Assembly: GCA_033296705.1 (NCBI GenBank)
Contig: MU856838.1
Span: 1-64,000, forward strand
From: Chaetomidium leptoderma
Taxonomy: Eukaryota > Ascomycota > Sordariomycetes > Sordariales > Chaetomiaceae
Direction of reading: 5' to 3'
Length of the DNA stretch: 64,000 nucleotides
In this document: piece after piece, positions 19,598 to 31,526 of the stretch
Layout of the letters: the number at the start of each line of letters is the position of its first letter
Numbering within the stretch: position 1 is the first letter of the stretch
Position numbers and translations under genes: made by a program
The notes under the pieces: model-generated
What the model was told of the DNA's origin: nothing
The model's database searches: none
What the model saw: only the letters and a program-made list of their open reading frames with translations

Positions 19598-21394
19598 ATG
19601 TCATTAAACCGAGTCTCGTCGATCGAGACGTTCACCATCGTCCCCACAGACATCCGGTCTAGGAGGAGCTCGGATGCATCGACCCGCGCGCGCAAGCTTA
19701 CCTTCAACCCCCTCCCTCCGGATTGGGGCCCGTCGTCGGCCGTTGACCAGCTCCACGCTGTTGGGGCGTTCAAAGTGCCCCGGTGGAAGCGGCTTCGTGA
19801 GTTCATCTCGGTCTTTTAGCGTCTCATACAAGTAGCTAACGCGCGAACAGTCCAAGTTACAGCCAGCGTCATCTCGTGCTTCCTCGCCGCCGGCGTCGTC
19901 TTTGGCTATGCCGCCATCAAGCCCGTGTTGAAGGAGGAAGGCGCCTACCGGCATCGCTGCGCAGTCCCGGATGGGTCTGCCGACGACGAGGACACGTGTG
20001 TTGAGATGCACCTCAACCTGATGTTCACCGTCGCCGCCGTGGCCACCAATGTTGCCGCGTTGCCGGTCGGGGCGATACTCGACCATTACGGCCCCAGGGT
20101 CTGCGGTCTGCTCGGGAGCTTGTTCCTCGCGGTGGGCGCCCTCTTGATGGCGTTTGAGACCCAGCTGCCGTTTGACGGGTTGCTCTTGGGCTACCTGTGT
20201 CTGGCCTTGGCCGGTCCGTTCACGTACATCTCGTCCTTTCAGCTGTCGAACGCGTTCCCCCGCCACTCGGGCCTCATCCTCGCGCTCTTGACGGGCGCCT
20301 TTGACGCGTCGAGCGCCCTGTTTCTCCTCTACCGCATCGTGTACCGAACAACCGAGGGCGCCTTCAACCACCGGCGCTTTTTTCTGGCTTACCTTGTCGT
20401 GTCAGCAGCCATCGTCCTGCTACAGCTCACCCTCATGCCGGCGCAGTCGTACAAGACGGTGGGAGAGCTGGTCGAGGAGATCGAGGAGCCTCTCCGGGCC
20501 TCCACGGCGGATGCGGGCCCGTACGACCAGGTCGACGAGGAGACGGCCCTCCTGCAGGAAGAGGAGCGCCACCACCGCGCCGACGTGATTGAGGGCATCC
20601 AGAGCGTGCTCGGCGCGGCCAAGGCGGACGAACAAGCGCAGCGCGAAGAACAAATCAACCACATCTCGGGTGTCTGGGGCGTCATGCATGGCCGAACGGC
20701 TTGGGAGCAGATGAAGTCGCCCTGGTTCATCCTGATCTGTCTCTTTACCGGTAACGTCTTTCCCTCTCAAGTTAGTTACCAAACCAAACTCTAACCTGAC
20801 CAAAAACAAGTCATCCAAATGACCCGAATAAACTTCTTCGTCGCCACCATCCGCGCCCAATACACCTCCCTCCTCGGCTCCCCGCGCGCCGCCGAGGCCC
20901 TCAACGGATTCTTTGACGTCGCCCTCCCGCTCGGCGGCCTCCTCGCCGTCCCCCTGATCGGCCTCGTCCTCGACCGCACCCCGACGCCGACCGTGCTCGC
21001 GGGCCTGGTGGCGTGTGCCACGGCGTGGGGCGCGCTGGGCCTCATCCCAAAGACCCCCTGGGCGGGGTACGCGAATGTGGTGCTGTTTGTGCTGTACCGC
21101 CCGTTTTATTACACGGCCGTGTCGGATTACAGTGCCAAGGTGTTTGGGTTTGAGACGTTTGGGACGGTGTATGGGATGGTGATTTGTTTGTCGGGGGTGT
21201 TGGGCCTGTCGCAGGGGGGGTTGGATTGGTTGTTTGAGAGGAGGTTTGGGGGGGATCCGGGGCCGGTGAATGCGGGATTGTTGGTGCTTGGGTTGGGGGT
21301 CGGGATGGTGCTGGTGGGCTATGTGTGGTGCAAGGCGAAGAGGGTGAGGAGGGGGGTGTTGGAGGTGGAGGCGAGGGGGGCTTTTGGGGAATAA
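19598..21394 (+). CDS. Major facilitator superfamily transporter, Fmp42/SLC43-like
   Basis: Exons 19598-19796, 19851-20750 and 20811-21394 join in frame to 560 residues. About 65 hydrophilic residues precede the first membrane segment (VISCFLAAGVVFGYAAIKPV), which is followed by the MFS motif-A-like loop ILDHYGPRVCG. A long acidic cytoplasmic loop (EETALLQEEERHH, roughly residues 290-350) separates the two halves. The second half has RINFFVATIRAQY, FDVALPLGGLLAVPLIGLVLDR and SDYSAKVFGFETFG. This pattern fits the fungal Fmp42/SLC43-like group; animal SLC43 proteins carry large neutral amino acids, while the yeast protein is vacuolar or mitochondrial and its substrate is unsettled. Substrate here is unknown. 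Confidence 0.85.
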
Positions 21395-22562
21395 TAAAGC
21401 TTCAATATTTGAGGAGGGAAGACCGACAAAGAGGAGGAAAAGGGCATTTTCAAGCGAGGAGTTGTCCGGTTCTATACCTGGGTTGCTTAACCAGTATGTA
21501 GTTGTGTACCTATATATAAGGTATCATCGGTATGTGCTTCATTTGTTCCCTCTGGGACTGTCTGCTCACTTGTGGGATAAACTTTACTATTTTTGACGAA
21601 AGTGTTGTTTGTCCAGGTTCGGCAATTGCATCTGGCAAAATCCAGCCAAGAAACGGCTGGGCCCGCTTTAATCTGAATTGTTTCCTCTTCAGGCTCTTCC
21701 CCGTCCAGGCCCCTCGGCTCGGTCCCTGGTCAGGGCAACCTTGGCCTGTGCATGCGCTTGCCATCCCTGATCATCAACTTTGTTCGCAACCCAACTCGAC
21801 AAACAACAATTTATGCAGTCTCCCAATGCGCGTGCTCGGTTACCGTCCGACAAGCCTCCAAGACGTGACGTTCAACCAGGGCTAACCGGTTCGAGGCCAA
21901 TGCAAAGACCCAAGCGGGAATGGCAGGCACGGGAACTGCCTGGGACGGCCATGGGGGGCGCTTCCCGGGCTCCCTCACTGGCTCTCTGCTTGCTCCAAGA
22001 CTGCCGGTGGTACGAAACATTTAAGCGCTCACGATGCGAGGCCAATCACAGAGGGGTTGTCTTCCAGTGCCGCCACCAATTGCCCCTCATGGCCGACCCT
22101 GCTCCCTCTGATTCCCCCTGCTGCCCCCTGCTCCCTCCCCCCCCCTGCCGGATCGCAACGCGGCCTGCGCATCTGGCCGCATATCGTCCGGCCTGATGTC
22201 CTCGGCCTGGAGTTTGACACTTGATGAGCTTCTCTCGAACTGGCCGTGAAGCTTGCGTCGAGACCACAGCTTTGCAGTGAGTTGTCTTTACAGCATTCTT
22301 GTTCCATCTCGCCCTTTCCGGTAACCAGCTGCTTCCTTTTTTCTTCAGTTGCTCCTCCAAAGCTGCCTCCCCCCCGCCTTTACAGGGGTGCTACCGAGAT
22401 CAAGGAGGGGTTCCGTCACTGCCACCGTGACACAAACACCCTCTGGCGAGAGACCTAGGACTCCGGAATCTCCGTTGGTACAAGTAGGGCAACACGAGTC
22501 GCTCGGTACTCGAAGGCTTCGGACACAACATCGTCGCAACCCGTCGCAACCCGTCGCCAACC
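21395..22562. other. Intergenic region upstream of the WW-PhoD gene
   Basis: About 1.2 kb. The last 300 bases are pyrimidine rich and probably include the transcribed leader of the next gene (a short direct repeat CGTCGCAACC lies immediately before its ATG). No gene seen. Confidence 0.55.
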
Positions 22563-25500
22563 ATGGGCTCTCGATCGCGCGATGTGCCCGACGAAGAGCT
22601 CTTCATGAGCCGGCCCCGGCCCGACGCAGAGGATTGCGACAGCCCGACGGTTGGACCGCTGAGGATATTCAAGCCGCAGAGCCCGCTCGGTGATAGGCTT
22701 TCGAACCGGCCCAAATACCCCGCCCCACCGTCGTCCTCTTCGCCCGCCGGCTCGGCCTCGTCTCCTGCCTCCAAGCCGAGCATCGCCTCCCTCCCGCCGC
22801 TGCCGTCCTTCCCCTTCGGCGCATCGAGCTCTGCAGCCCCGCTGCCCTACCCCGTCGACGACTTCAAGCCACAGCCCAGGCCGCAACCGAAGCCTAGCCG
22901 CCTCCCTTACCCCGATGACAACCAAGCCAAGCCGTCCTCCCCGGCAGCCGGCAGGCTCTACAGCCCTCCGCCCATCTCCTCGAGCTCCCCGGCAGCTGGC
23001 AGGCTCTACACCCCCCCGCCCATCTCCTCGAGCTCCCCGGCAGCTGGGAGGCTCTACAGCCCTCCGCCCATCTCCTCGAGCTCTCCGGCGCAAAAAGACT
23101 ACTCAGCCCGGCCGACGGTCAACACCGCAGAGAAGAAGACGGGCCTTGCCGAAAGGCGCGGGACGGCCCCCAAGCCTCTGCAGAGCCCGATCAGCCCCGC
23201 TAGCGCCGGCGGCGATGACGACGATGACGCGGGGGGCCTTTTCGCCCGGCCCCTGAGGAACCCAGTAGCTCCGGCGCCCAAGATCTCCAACGCGTATCAG
23301 CAGAAACCCTACTACCCCCCGCCCGGCGGCGCAGGGGACCAGGGAGCGCCCATCAACCGCTTTTCTTCCACCGCCTCCAACTCGACAACGCGCGCCAGCC
23401 GTGGCTCGCCGCCGCCCCCCGAGACCCCCATCGTGGAGCCGGGCGTCATTCCCGGAGGAGGCATCGAAGCACGGTATGCGGCCGCCGGCATCTCGGGCAC
23501 CGGGACGCTCAACAGCCTGCAGGCTCCGAGTGCTGCAGCGCAATCGCGGTTGGCGCACTACGGCAACCACCCGCCCGCTACTCAGACACCACAGCTCCAG
23601 CCCCGGCCCCAGCCCCGGCCGTGGACACCCACCGAGTCCCCGGACCAGCAGCCGTTCGGACCCCCTACTGTGTATCAGGGCGCCGATGTGGTATCGACCC
23701 CGACACCGCCACAGCAGACGCCGGCTTTCAACCTTCCCCCGCATCCTAGCTCGGCCGCACAGGCACAGGCACAGGTACAGGCTCCACCAGGGGGCAACCT
23801 GCAGGTCAGCGTGCTGGAACAGGACTTCCAGCGGATGCAGGCCTCGACTCCTCCACCGGCTTATACCAGCGTCAACCCCAATGCGGGCTCCAAGTACCCG
23901 AACGAAAAGCAGCGGCCGGCACCAGCGAACTCGAGCGCCGCAAACGCCGCTCCCACCCCCCATCCCGCTACTGTCAACACCTCAAGTGCCCAACCGGGCG
24001 GCAGTCCTGCCCCAGTGGTCTCTCCAACACCGCAGAAACAACACCTAGCCGCGACCGCTGCGGCCGCCATCCCTGCGCACAATGCCGGCCATCCCGCCTT
24101 TGCCAACGAATCCTCTAAACCTGCTGCTGCTGCGGCCGCGCAGAATGGGCACCCGGCATTGACCCACACTCCCTCGCTCATGGCTGCTGCCCAGTCGCCG
24201 CCTCCGATGCCCGAGGGTTGGATTGCCCACCTCGACCAGAACTCGGGCCAGTACTACTACATCCATCTAGCAACGCAGGCCACCCAGTGGGAGTTCCCCA
24301 AGGGGCACACCCCGCTGAACCACCCCGATACCGCCCCCCTCTCGCCCACGGCATCCACCTATGGCAACCCACTCGCATCGCCACTCCTCGGCGGTGGGAA
24401 GGCAGGTCTCGCTTCGCCCATGTTCCACCCCCAGGCCCACCCGGGGTATGCCGAGAGCATCATGAGCGTCACGGCGTCGGTGGCTCCCTCGACGGCCGGT
24501 TTTACCGGTCCTCCTCCCACTGCGGGTGTCGATGTGTACAAGGTCATGCCCACCAACGGCGTCTACTTTGGGCCCTACCTGCGCTACGTGAACATGGACT
24601 TGGAGAAGGGCGTCTGGCTGGGCAGCATCTTGTTGGTGACGGACGCGCCGCAGCCCCCGACCATCCACCTCCACCTGAGCGTCGACCTCTCCCCCAACCC
24701 CCAACAGCTGGTACCGCAGAACATCCACACGCACCAGAGATGGACCTTTTACAAGTACGATCTGCACCTCCAGATGTCAGAGCACGGCACGGAGCGGTGG
24801 ACGTACGCTGTGACCTCGCACCTCGGGTGCACGCGGTACGAGTTTGTGGTGGCTGGCCGCTACGAGACGGGCTGGCGCATGATGGCCCACTCAGGCAACG
24901 ACTTTGCGCCGTCGACAAACCAGAACGAGCGGGCCAAGCTCGGCGGTGTCGGCTTCATGTGGAAGGACATTTTGCAGAAGAACGTCGAGTGCGGCGGCTT
25001 CCATGTTCAGCTCGGGCTGGGGGCTCAGATCTACGGCGACCGGCTCTGGAAGGAGCTGCCGCTACTGAAGCAGTGGTTGTCGATGCCGGGGAGGGAGAAC
25101 CGCAAGAGCGCACCGTGGACGGCGAGGCACCAGGAGGAGGTCTCGCACGCCTATTTCCACTACTACACCAGCCACTTTGACCAGCCGTTTATGCGCGAGG
25201 CGTTTGCGCAGATTCCCCATGTGCTGCAGATTGATGACCATGACATGTAAGTCTTGGTCCTTGGTTTTCTTTTTATAAAAAAAGGGAGCTGTGCTAACTC
25301 TAACCTTCCAGCTTCGACGGCTTCGGCTCGTACCCCGACTACATGCAGTCGTCAGCCGTGTTCAAGGGCATCGGCCGCATCGCCATCGACATGTACCTGC
25401 TCTTCCAGCACCACACGACCGTCGAGATTCTGCGCAACGTCAGCTCCGACATGGACCTGTTCACCATCACCGGGTCCGGCTGGCACTTTGTCAAATACCT

Positions 25501-26645
25501 CGGCCCCGCCGTCGTGGCCATCGGTCCGGACTGCCGGTCGGAGCGCACCCAGGCGCGCGTCATGGCCGGCCCGACGTACCAGGGCCTCTTCCCCAAGGTG
25601 GCCACCCTGCCGCCCAGCGTGCAGCACTGCATCTGGATGATCTCGGTCCCCGTCGTCTACCCGCGGCTGGAGACGGTGGAGACGCTGGCCAACACGTTCG
25701 CGACGGGCAAGAAGGCAGTCAACACGACGTACAACATCCTCGGCAAGGTGACCAGCTCGATGGCGGGCGTGGTTGGTGGGAGGGAGGTGGTGCAGCAGGG
25801 GTTTGCGGGCGTCAAGAAGGCCGTGGGCAAGTCCGGCCTGATGGGCAACGTGCTGAACCAGTTTGGTGACATGGACATTGGCGAAGACCTCAAGGACCTC
25901 TGGACGCACGAGTCCAAGGACCTCGAGCGCACCTATCTGATCCGCACCCTGCAGACCATCGCCCAGCAAAAGGGCATCCGCATGACTTTTCTCTCTGGTG
26001 GTATGTTTGTGACATCTCCTATCTCCTCTGCCCCCCTTTTTTCCCTCTGCCCCCCTTTTCCCTCTCCCCCCCCCTTTCTCCTCTACCCCCCATTCTATTC
26101 TTTCCACCTTTAACTAACACCCCCCTTCATCAGACGTCAACAGCAGCGGCGCCGGCCTAGTCCACGACCCGTCCCACCCGTCCGACCACAAGACCATGTA
26201 CCAGATCATCTCGTCGCCCGTCGTCGCCGCCCCCTCGGGCGCCTACCTGCTCAAGATGCTGCACAACAACAAGCTGCTGTATGTCCCGCAAAACGGCCAC
26301 AAGTCGACCCACGAGGTCTCGGACACCAAGGAGGACATGATGGAGATCTTTCACACCGACGCCTCGGGCGGCGCGCGCGAGCACAAGAAGCTCATGGCGA
26401 GACGGAATTATGTGGCGATTGTGGCTTATGATCCTGAGGTTGGTGCTGGTGCTGGTGCTGCTGGGGGTGCTGGGGGACAGCATCAGCAGCAGCCGGGCTA
26501 TGCGGCGAGTGTGGCGAGTGGGAATTCGGGGGGTCTGAGCAAGTTGAGTTTGGCGGTGGATTTTGTGGTGCAGGGGGATGGTATGTTCCAGGCGACGACC
26601 AAGTATGGGCCGGTGATTGTGCCGCATTTGGAGTTTGGGCATTGA
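22563..26645 (+). CDS. Large WW-domain protein with PhoD-like metallophosphatase domain
   Basis: Exons 22563-25246, 25312-26000 and 26134-26645 give 1294 residues. Residues 1-540 are Pro/Ser/Ala/Gln-rich and probably disordered, with a triplicated 16-residue repeat (about 126-173). A WW domain follows at about 545-575: PEGWIAHLDQNSGQYYY with the second Trp in ATQWEFP. From about 655 to the end lies a PhoD-like phosphatase region: GVYFGPYLRYVNMDLEKGVW, the metal-site-like segment IPHVLQIDDHDIFDGFGSYP spanning intron 1, then HFVKYLGPAVVAIGPDCRSE and IRMTFLSGDVNSSG spanning intron 2. The last two resemble the D-x-R and G-D-V metal-binding motifs. The phosphatase family acts on phosphodiesters; substrate here is unknown. 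A Gly/Ala/Gln insert (about 1223-1240) interrupts the C-terminal part. The ATG lies in CAACCATGGGC. Confidence 0.82.
22938..23081 (+). repeat. In-frame 48-base tandem repeat, 3 copies
   Basis: Copies at 22938-22985, 22986-23033 and 23034-23081 encode SPAAGRLYSPPPISSS with few substitutions. It sits in the disordered N-terminal half of the WW-PhoD protein and ends with a degenerate fourth start (SSPAQ). Confidence 0.9.
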
Positions 26646-27002
26646 TTGGTCCCTTGCGCTTTTGTTGTTGGCGTGTTGTTGTTGGTTGTGGTGGGAAGGG
26701 GGAAGGTACCCCCAACATGCTGTGGTTGGTGACAAGGGAGTGAGTGATGGATTTGGGTGACTTCTTATGTTTTTTTCTTTTGCAGTATTTACGGCCTTGC
26801 TTGAATATTTGGTCCGTTTTTGGTACTAGATGCTGTTTTGGTTTCATAGCCTTGGTCTAGCGGGTGTGTTTAAATATATACTGTTCGCCATCGCCATCGT
26901 CGTCAGGGAGCCCTTCTTTTCTTCTTTTTCATTTTGAGCTGCCATCGCTATGCGGATATCTAAGGTATTATCAACCGCAACAACACGCAGTCCTCGCTCC
27001 CC
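26646..27002. other. Convergent intergenic region
   Basis: Short spacer between convergent stops with T-rich runs around 26760-26780 and no coding signal. Confidence 0.6.
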
Positions 27003-27943
27003 TCACAAATCAAACAACTTCTTGAGCTCGTCGATGGTGTCCTGCGGACCCGTGACCGAGTGCCCAATCGTCCGGCTATCGGCGTAAATCTCGTAGTCGT
27101 TGCCGCCCTCAAACGTCTTGTCGCCAAAGAAGTGTATCGTCGTGTACTGCACGCCGCCCGGCTTCATGCCTTCGTTCTCGAGGTGCTTCAGGCAGTACGT
27201 CTTGTCCCAGCCCTTGGGGAACACGTCGAACGAGATTTGTCCGCCGATGGAGAATCTTTTGATTTGACCTTTTCGTTAGTTATATGTGTAAGAAAGAGAG
27301 GAGGGGAGGCATAGCATACGTCAGGCCCAAATGCCCAAACCGCTCCCGCAGCCTCTCCACAAACGCCTTGCGCACGCCGTGCTCCTTGTCGTAGCGCTCG
27401 TAGTCGTGGCGCTCCTGCGTGCTGGCGTTGCGGCCGATGGGCGACACGTTGATCATGCCGTTGCGGAACTCGACAAACGTGCCCCGCTTGACGGGCAGGT
27501 CCAGGTCGGCCACGTAGTGCAGGATGAAGCGCACCAGCTCCTTGTACTGGTCCTCGCCAATCCACTGGATGAAGCTGTTGGAGGGCAGCGGCTCGCCCTG
27601 CCGGTACGCCGTCAGGCCGTTCTCGGAAAAGCAAAAGTCAAAGAGCGAAGTCACGTTGACCTCGGAAGAGCCGAGCTGCTCTTGCTGCTTGACTAGGTCG
27701 GAGCCGCCCACGAAGCCGATGGCGACCTTTTGGCGGAGGCGGGAGAGGAGGTCGAGGATTTCGGGGGAGGCGCTCTGTTTTTTGTTGGACACGCAGAGTT
27801 GGTTAGCGACAGGGATCCGTCGGCTTGGGAATTAAGAGGAACGTATGTACAAGCCTGGCCGGGGTGAGAGTGCCGTCAACATCGAACAGGCAGATGGTGT
27901 TCTTGATTTCGCGCTCGGCGAGGGGCGGGTACGCAGCAGCCAT
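27003..27943 (-). CDS. SEC53: Phosphomannomutase (Sec53/PMM)
   Basis: Interconverts mannose-6-phosphate and mannose-1-phosphate (EC 5.4.2.8) for GDP-mannose, needed for N- and O-glycosylation, GPI anchors and mannans. Exons 27943-27851, 27774-27320 and 27255-27003 join to 266 residues, the normal length for eukaryotic PMM. The HAD-family nucleophile motif is LFDVDGTLTP (Asp21 nucleophile, Asp23 acid/base). Further hallmarks are KVAIGFVGGSDLVKQQEQLG, FDFCFSENGLTAY, FVEFRNGMINVSPIGRNAS, the post-intron FSIGGQISFDVFPKGWDKTY and the metal-site FFGDKTFEGGNDYEIYAD. The first intron starts GTACAT, slightly off consensus. It converges with the WW-PhoD gene. Confidence 0.96.
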
Positions 27944-28601
27944 GGCGGAGGTAAATTCGGGTTTGTGTTGGTTATGGACGGTAAGTTGGGAGGATGAATT
28001 GTTGACGGTGAATTGGTTGGGCAGAGACACTTTCACGAGCGAGCACTTCCAAGTTTCGGTGAAGGGACAACCTCCTCTTCGGACTTCAGCAGACCCCTGG
28101 CTGCTGCCCCACGTTGTCGTCTGGGGAAGCTGAGAGGGCGGTTGCTTGCCCCTCTTGACCCCTCCTCTGGGCCAGACAAGCATTGCCCCACATTCCCCTC
28201 AGTAACGGGCTAGGCGGCGAGGGCGGGTAGCTTTCAGGGGTTCAGGGGCAGATATTTTGTAGATCACTCACCTCCATCTAACCCCGGGCTCAGTGATTGC
28301 TCTAGTCAAAAAGCTCTCGGTAACAACGCGCCAAAAGTCAGATGGTATACCCTGATATATATGTACCTAGCCTGCCCAGAAAATGTCATCAAAAGTCCAC
28401 CCCCACCATATCGTAAACATAGAGGTTCCCCTATTTAACATTTAAAACCAGAGTGAACTCCAAGCATCACACCCCCTGATCATCCCATCACCCATACATA
28501 GCTCAGCACTTTCCTTGAAGCGTTAATACACGGCAATGATATAGAATACAGTACATACATGCCCCTGGACATCCACAGACAACCAACCCTTGAAAAGCCC
28601 C
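27944..28601. other. Intergenic region between phosphomannomutase and exchanger genes
   Basis: Upstream of one minus-strand gene and downstream of another. No open frame of interest; nothing further seen. Confidence 0.6.
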
Positions 28602-31526
28602 TCACGACACCTCCGCCAACGTCCCCGTCATCTCAACCACCAGATTAACCACGGTCCCCACGGTCCAGATCCCAATCAACCCCCACCCGATCCGCCGACT
28701 CATGACCCAATTATTCGACGGCACCACAATCAGCAAGATCACCAGCGTCAACAAGACCGTGACAGCCGAGATCATGAGCGTGCCCCCAATCTGGATGCGA
28801 TACGGCTTATACCGCAGCGGCGCCCCGGGGCCATGTTTCCCCTGCTTCTGCTTCAGCTTGGCCGAGCGAATGCCCATCCACGCGCCGCCGATGCCGACGC
28901 CCAGCAGGATATTCAGCATGGGCCCGCCAAAGCAAGCCGCCAGCGCCATGACGGGGTAGCCGAGGCGGGCGACGGTGACGTCGGCGACGAGGTCGCCGAG
29001 CGAGTTGCCGACGGCAAAGACGGTCAGGCCCAGGATGGCCTCGGAGATGTCGAGGATGACGCCAAAGGCCTTGAGCACGCCGACGACCTCGCCCGCGATG
29101 GTGGAGATCCAGGCGACGCTGATGACGAAGCCGAGGAAGCAGAGGAGGAAGTGGAACTTTGGTTTCTTGTCGGCCGACGTCGTGGCCAAGAGCGCCGCGA
29201 GCAGGCAGAGCGAGATGAGGAGCGAGTAGAGCACCATGCGCAGGAGCGCGCGTCGCGGGTTTTCCATGTCCTCGGCCGTGTTGGCCCACAGGATGAAGAC
29301 GACGAAGAAGGGGCCCGTGAAGAGCTGGACGGCGACGAGCCATCGGTTCCAGCCCGAGCGTGTCTCGCAAGACGTTGTCGTGGCGGCGCAGTCCGAGTCT
29401 GGGGTTGTCGGCTTTGGCATCTGCGGCGGCGCTGGCGCGCTTATGGCAGGTTGATGGTCCGGCGGCGGCGGGTGCGGGGTGTTTAAGGATAGTAATGAAG
29501 GAGACATGCTGCGCGGTGACCTTGTCGACGTGATTGATCGCGTTCGTCTTCGGTACGCCTGCCACTCGGTCTCGAGCTGGATTTCGCCGCTGTCTTCTAC
29601 TGCGACGGATGGGGCCGTGTTACCGGGGTGGCCAGGCTCTGGCGGATCCGCGACATCTTCTTCCTCGGGGTTGTTTTCTTCGTTGTCGGTTTCCACCACG
29701 GGCAAAGTGGCGACAAGCAAGAAGATGCTCGGCACCGAGATTAAGCTGACCACCTTATCCCACCACCTCTTTTCCTTCCAGCCCTGAAGCGTAGGGAATA
29801 CGGTGGCGAGGAGGACATGTGGTGCAGGCAACAGCTGGTAGGGCCACCACTTGATCGGCTTGGGTTGCCCTTCTTGGTCGTCGAGCCCTGGGAAAGAGTG
29901 ACGTCTTGAGTCCGAGGGAACTGGGAATGAAAATGCGGTCGGCTCCTGGAAAGGGGTGAGGACTGCAGGAGACTCGGAAAGGCCCGGAAATGGTGAGTGG
30001 GAAGGCGAGGACTGTCCGCTGGAGCGTCCGCTGGGAGAGGGAATCCGTATGTGCAGCAACTGCTGGGTCCCTTTCGGTGACTGGGAGCCATGGTCGGCTG
30101 CCATGGAAGAGCCGAGCGGCGGCGCAAGCCGTCCATCGATGGTGCGAGCAGCTGAGCTTGTCCGGGTCTGGGGCACGGAGCCGGCATCGGGGCGGGAAAG
30201 GCCGGTATTGTCCAGGTTCAACGGCTGGTTCCCGGACGACAAGGCGCGTTCTCTTGGGCCAGTTGGGAGCTTAGCTGGCATCGTCTTGGTGCGTGGACGG
30301 CCTCGAGGATCCACAATACCGGCACTGGCTGGCGGCTGAAACGAGTGCGATCTTCCATGGAGCGGGCTCATGTACATGTTTCTTTCTTTCTGCAGCGAAG
30401 ACAGAACTGATCTGAACTCGAGCACGCCCAGCAGGCTGGGGCGAATGGGGGTGATGGTGGTGTTGCTTCGTCCCCAGCGAGGCCGGTTGACACGCATGCT
30501 GCTTGCCATTTCGGCAGCGACGAGTATTTCCCGTTCCTCCTCGTCGTCATCGGTGGTGGGCGGCACTCCATCCACCTCGATCCGGGGTCCTCGTTCCAAT
30601 GCGCTGATATCGCCAGGTTCCGGGGCACTGCCCGAGCGACCACCAACGGGAGCTGCCTCGTCTTCGTCCGGCTCGTCCCGGTACGGCTCCAGCTCCTCGG
30701 TGGCGTAGCCCGATGGGCCATACAAGTGGGCGCGGGCTGCTGCATCCCTCATCCGCTGGCGCCTCCGCCTCGCGGTGAACCAGTGCCATCCGACGACCAC
30801 TACGACGTAGAACACGTAGAAGCCGATCATGGTGAAGCACTCCCACAGGTGCAGCTCTCCGTCGGCCAGGAAAACCATGGTGAAACTGATGGCAACGATG
30901 AAGAAGACAATGTCCCTCACAAAGGTGCGCTTGCTGACCTTGAACTCGCGCACCAGAGCCATGGACCCGGCAACCACGGCGGTGATGAAGCCGGCAGCAC
31001 CTATCAGCTCGCCGACGGCCATGCTCCCGCTGTTGGAGCCCATGGCGGCGAAGGTGCTGAACACATCGGGGGAGCCATTGCCAAAGGCGAGGAAGGTGAC
31101 GCCGGCCAGGCTCTCGCTCAGGCCCAGCACGCTGGCGATGGTGCTGAGGTTGACGCTGAAGAAGTCGCTGGCGGCGATGCCGATGGTGGTGAACAGCAGG
31201 CCGAGCCAGAGGGCGAGGATGGTGAAGGCGACGGGCCTCGCCGAGTCCAGGGTGCAGTAGTAGAAGGAGAGGTAGTGGATCAGGCCGGCCTCGTCGTCCT
31301 CGCAGTTGGCCAGGATGAAGGCGCACTGGTCGTCGGCCTCATGCACATGGCGGCAGTCGACGTCGGCCTCGTGCAGGTCCCGCGAGCCGAGTATGGAACG
31401 AGGCTGGCGGTGGCTGAACGGGATGGACTGGAACACGGCGAGCGCGCCTATCAAGGCGACGAGGCAGAGGGCCGCAACAGCTGGCCGAGCCTTGTATCGG
31501 TGGCGCATTGGGCGAGCGGGCGACAT
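28602..31526 (-). CDS. Na+/Ca2+ exchanger superfamily membrane protein (NCX/NCKX-like)
   Basis: Single-exon frame of 974 residues. An N-terminal hydrophobic segment (about 15-33) precedes a lumenal region with four cysteines (about 58-91). Two transmembrane clusters follow, each with an alpha repeat: FLAFGNGSPDVFSTFAAMGS at about 146-165 and FAVGNSLGDLVADV at about 837-850. The two GN(G/S)xxD signatures form the cation site of the CaCA superfamily. Between the clusters lies a hydrophilic loop of some 350-400 residues, Ser/Pro/Arg rich, with an acidic stretch (EENNPEEEDVADPPEP). The cysteine pattern ADDQCAFILANCEDDEAG with HYLSFYYC resembles the SLC8B1/NCLX-like and plant/fungal CCX group. It probably exchanges Ca2+ or other cations at an organelle membrane; ion and membrane are not determined. 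Confidence 0.88.
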   Translation of the reverse strand: MSPARPMRHRYKARPAVAALCLVALIGALAVFQSIPFSHRQPRSILGSRDLHEADVDCRHVHEADDQCAFILANCEDDEAGLIHYLSFYYCTLDSARPVAFTILALWLGLLFTTIGIAASDFFSVNLSTIASVLGLSESLAGVTFLAFGNGSPDVFSTFAAMGSNSGSMAVGELIGAAGFITAVVAGSMALVREFKVSKRTFVRDIVFFIVAISFTMVFLADGELHLWECFTMIGFYVFYVVVVVGWHWFTARRRRQRMRDAAARAHLYGPSGYATEELEPYRDEPDEDEAAPVGGRSGSAPEPGDISALERGPRIEVDGVPPTTDDDEEEREILVAAEMASSMRVNRPRWGRSNTTITPIRPSLLGVLEFRSVLSSLQKERNMYMSPLHGRSHSFQPPASAGIVDPRGRPRTKTMPAKLPTGPRERALSSGNQPLNLDNTGLSRPDAGSVPQTRTSSAARTIDGRLAPPLGSSMAADHGSQSPKGTQQLLHIRIPSPSGRSSGQSSPSHSPFPGLSESPAVLTPFQEPTAFSFPVPSDSRRHSFPGLDDQEGQPKPIKWWPYQLLPAPHVLLATVFPTLQGWKEKRWWDKVVSLISVPSIFLLVATLPVVETDNEENNPEEEDVADPPEPGHPGNTAPSVAVEDSGEIQLETEWQAYRRRTRSITSTRSPRSMSPSLLSLNTPHPPPPDHQPAISAPAPPQMPKPTTPDSDCAATTTSCETRSGWNRWLVAVQLFTGPFFVVFILWANTAEDMENPRRALLRMVLYSLLISLCLLAALLATTSADKKPKFHFLLCFLGFVISVAWISTIAGEVVGVLKAFGVILDISEAILGLTVFAVGNSLGDLVADVTVARLGYPVMALAACFGGPMLNILLGVGIGGAWMGIRSAKLKQKQGKHGPGAPLRYKPYRIQIGGTLMISAVTVLLTLVILLIVVPSNNWVMSRRIGWGLIGIWTVGTVVNLVVEMTGTLAEVS

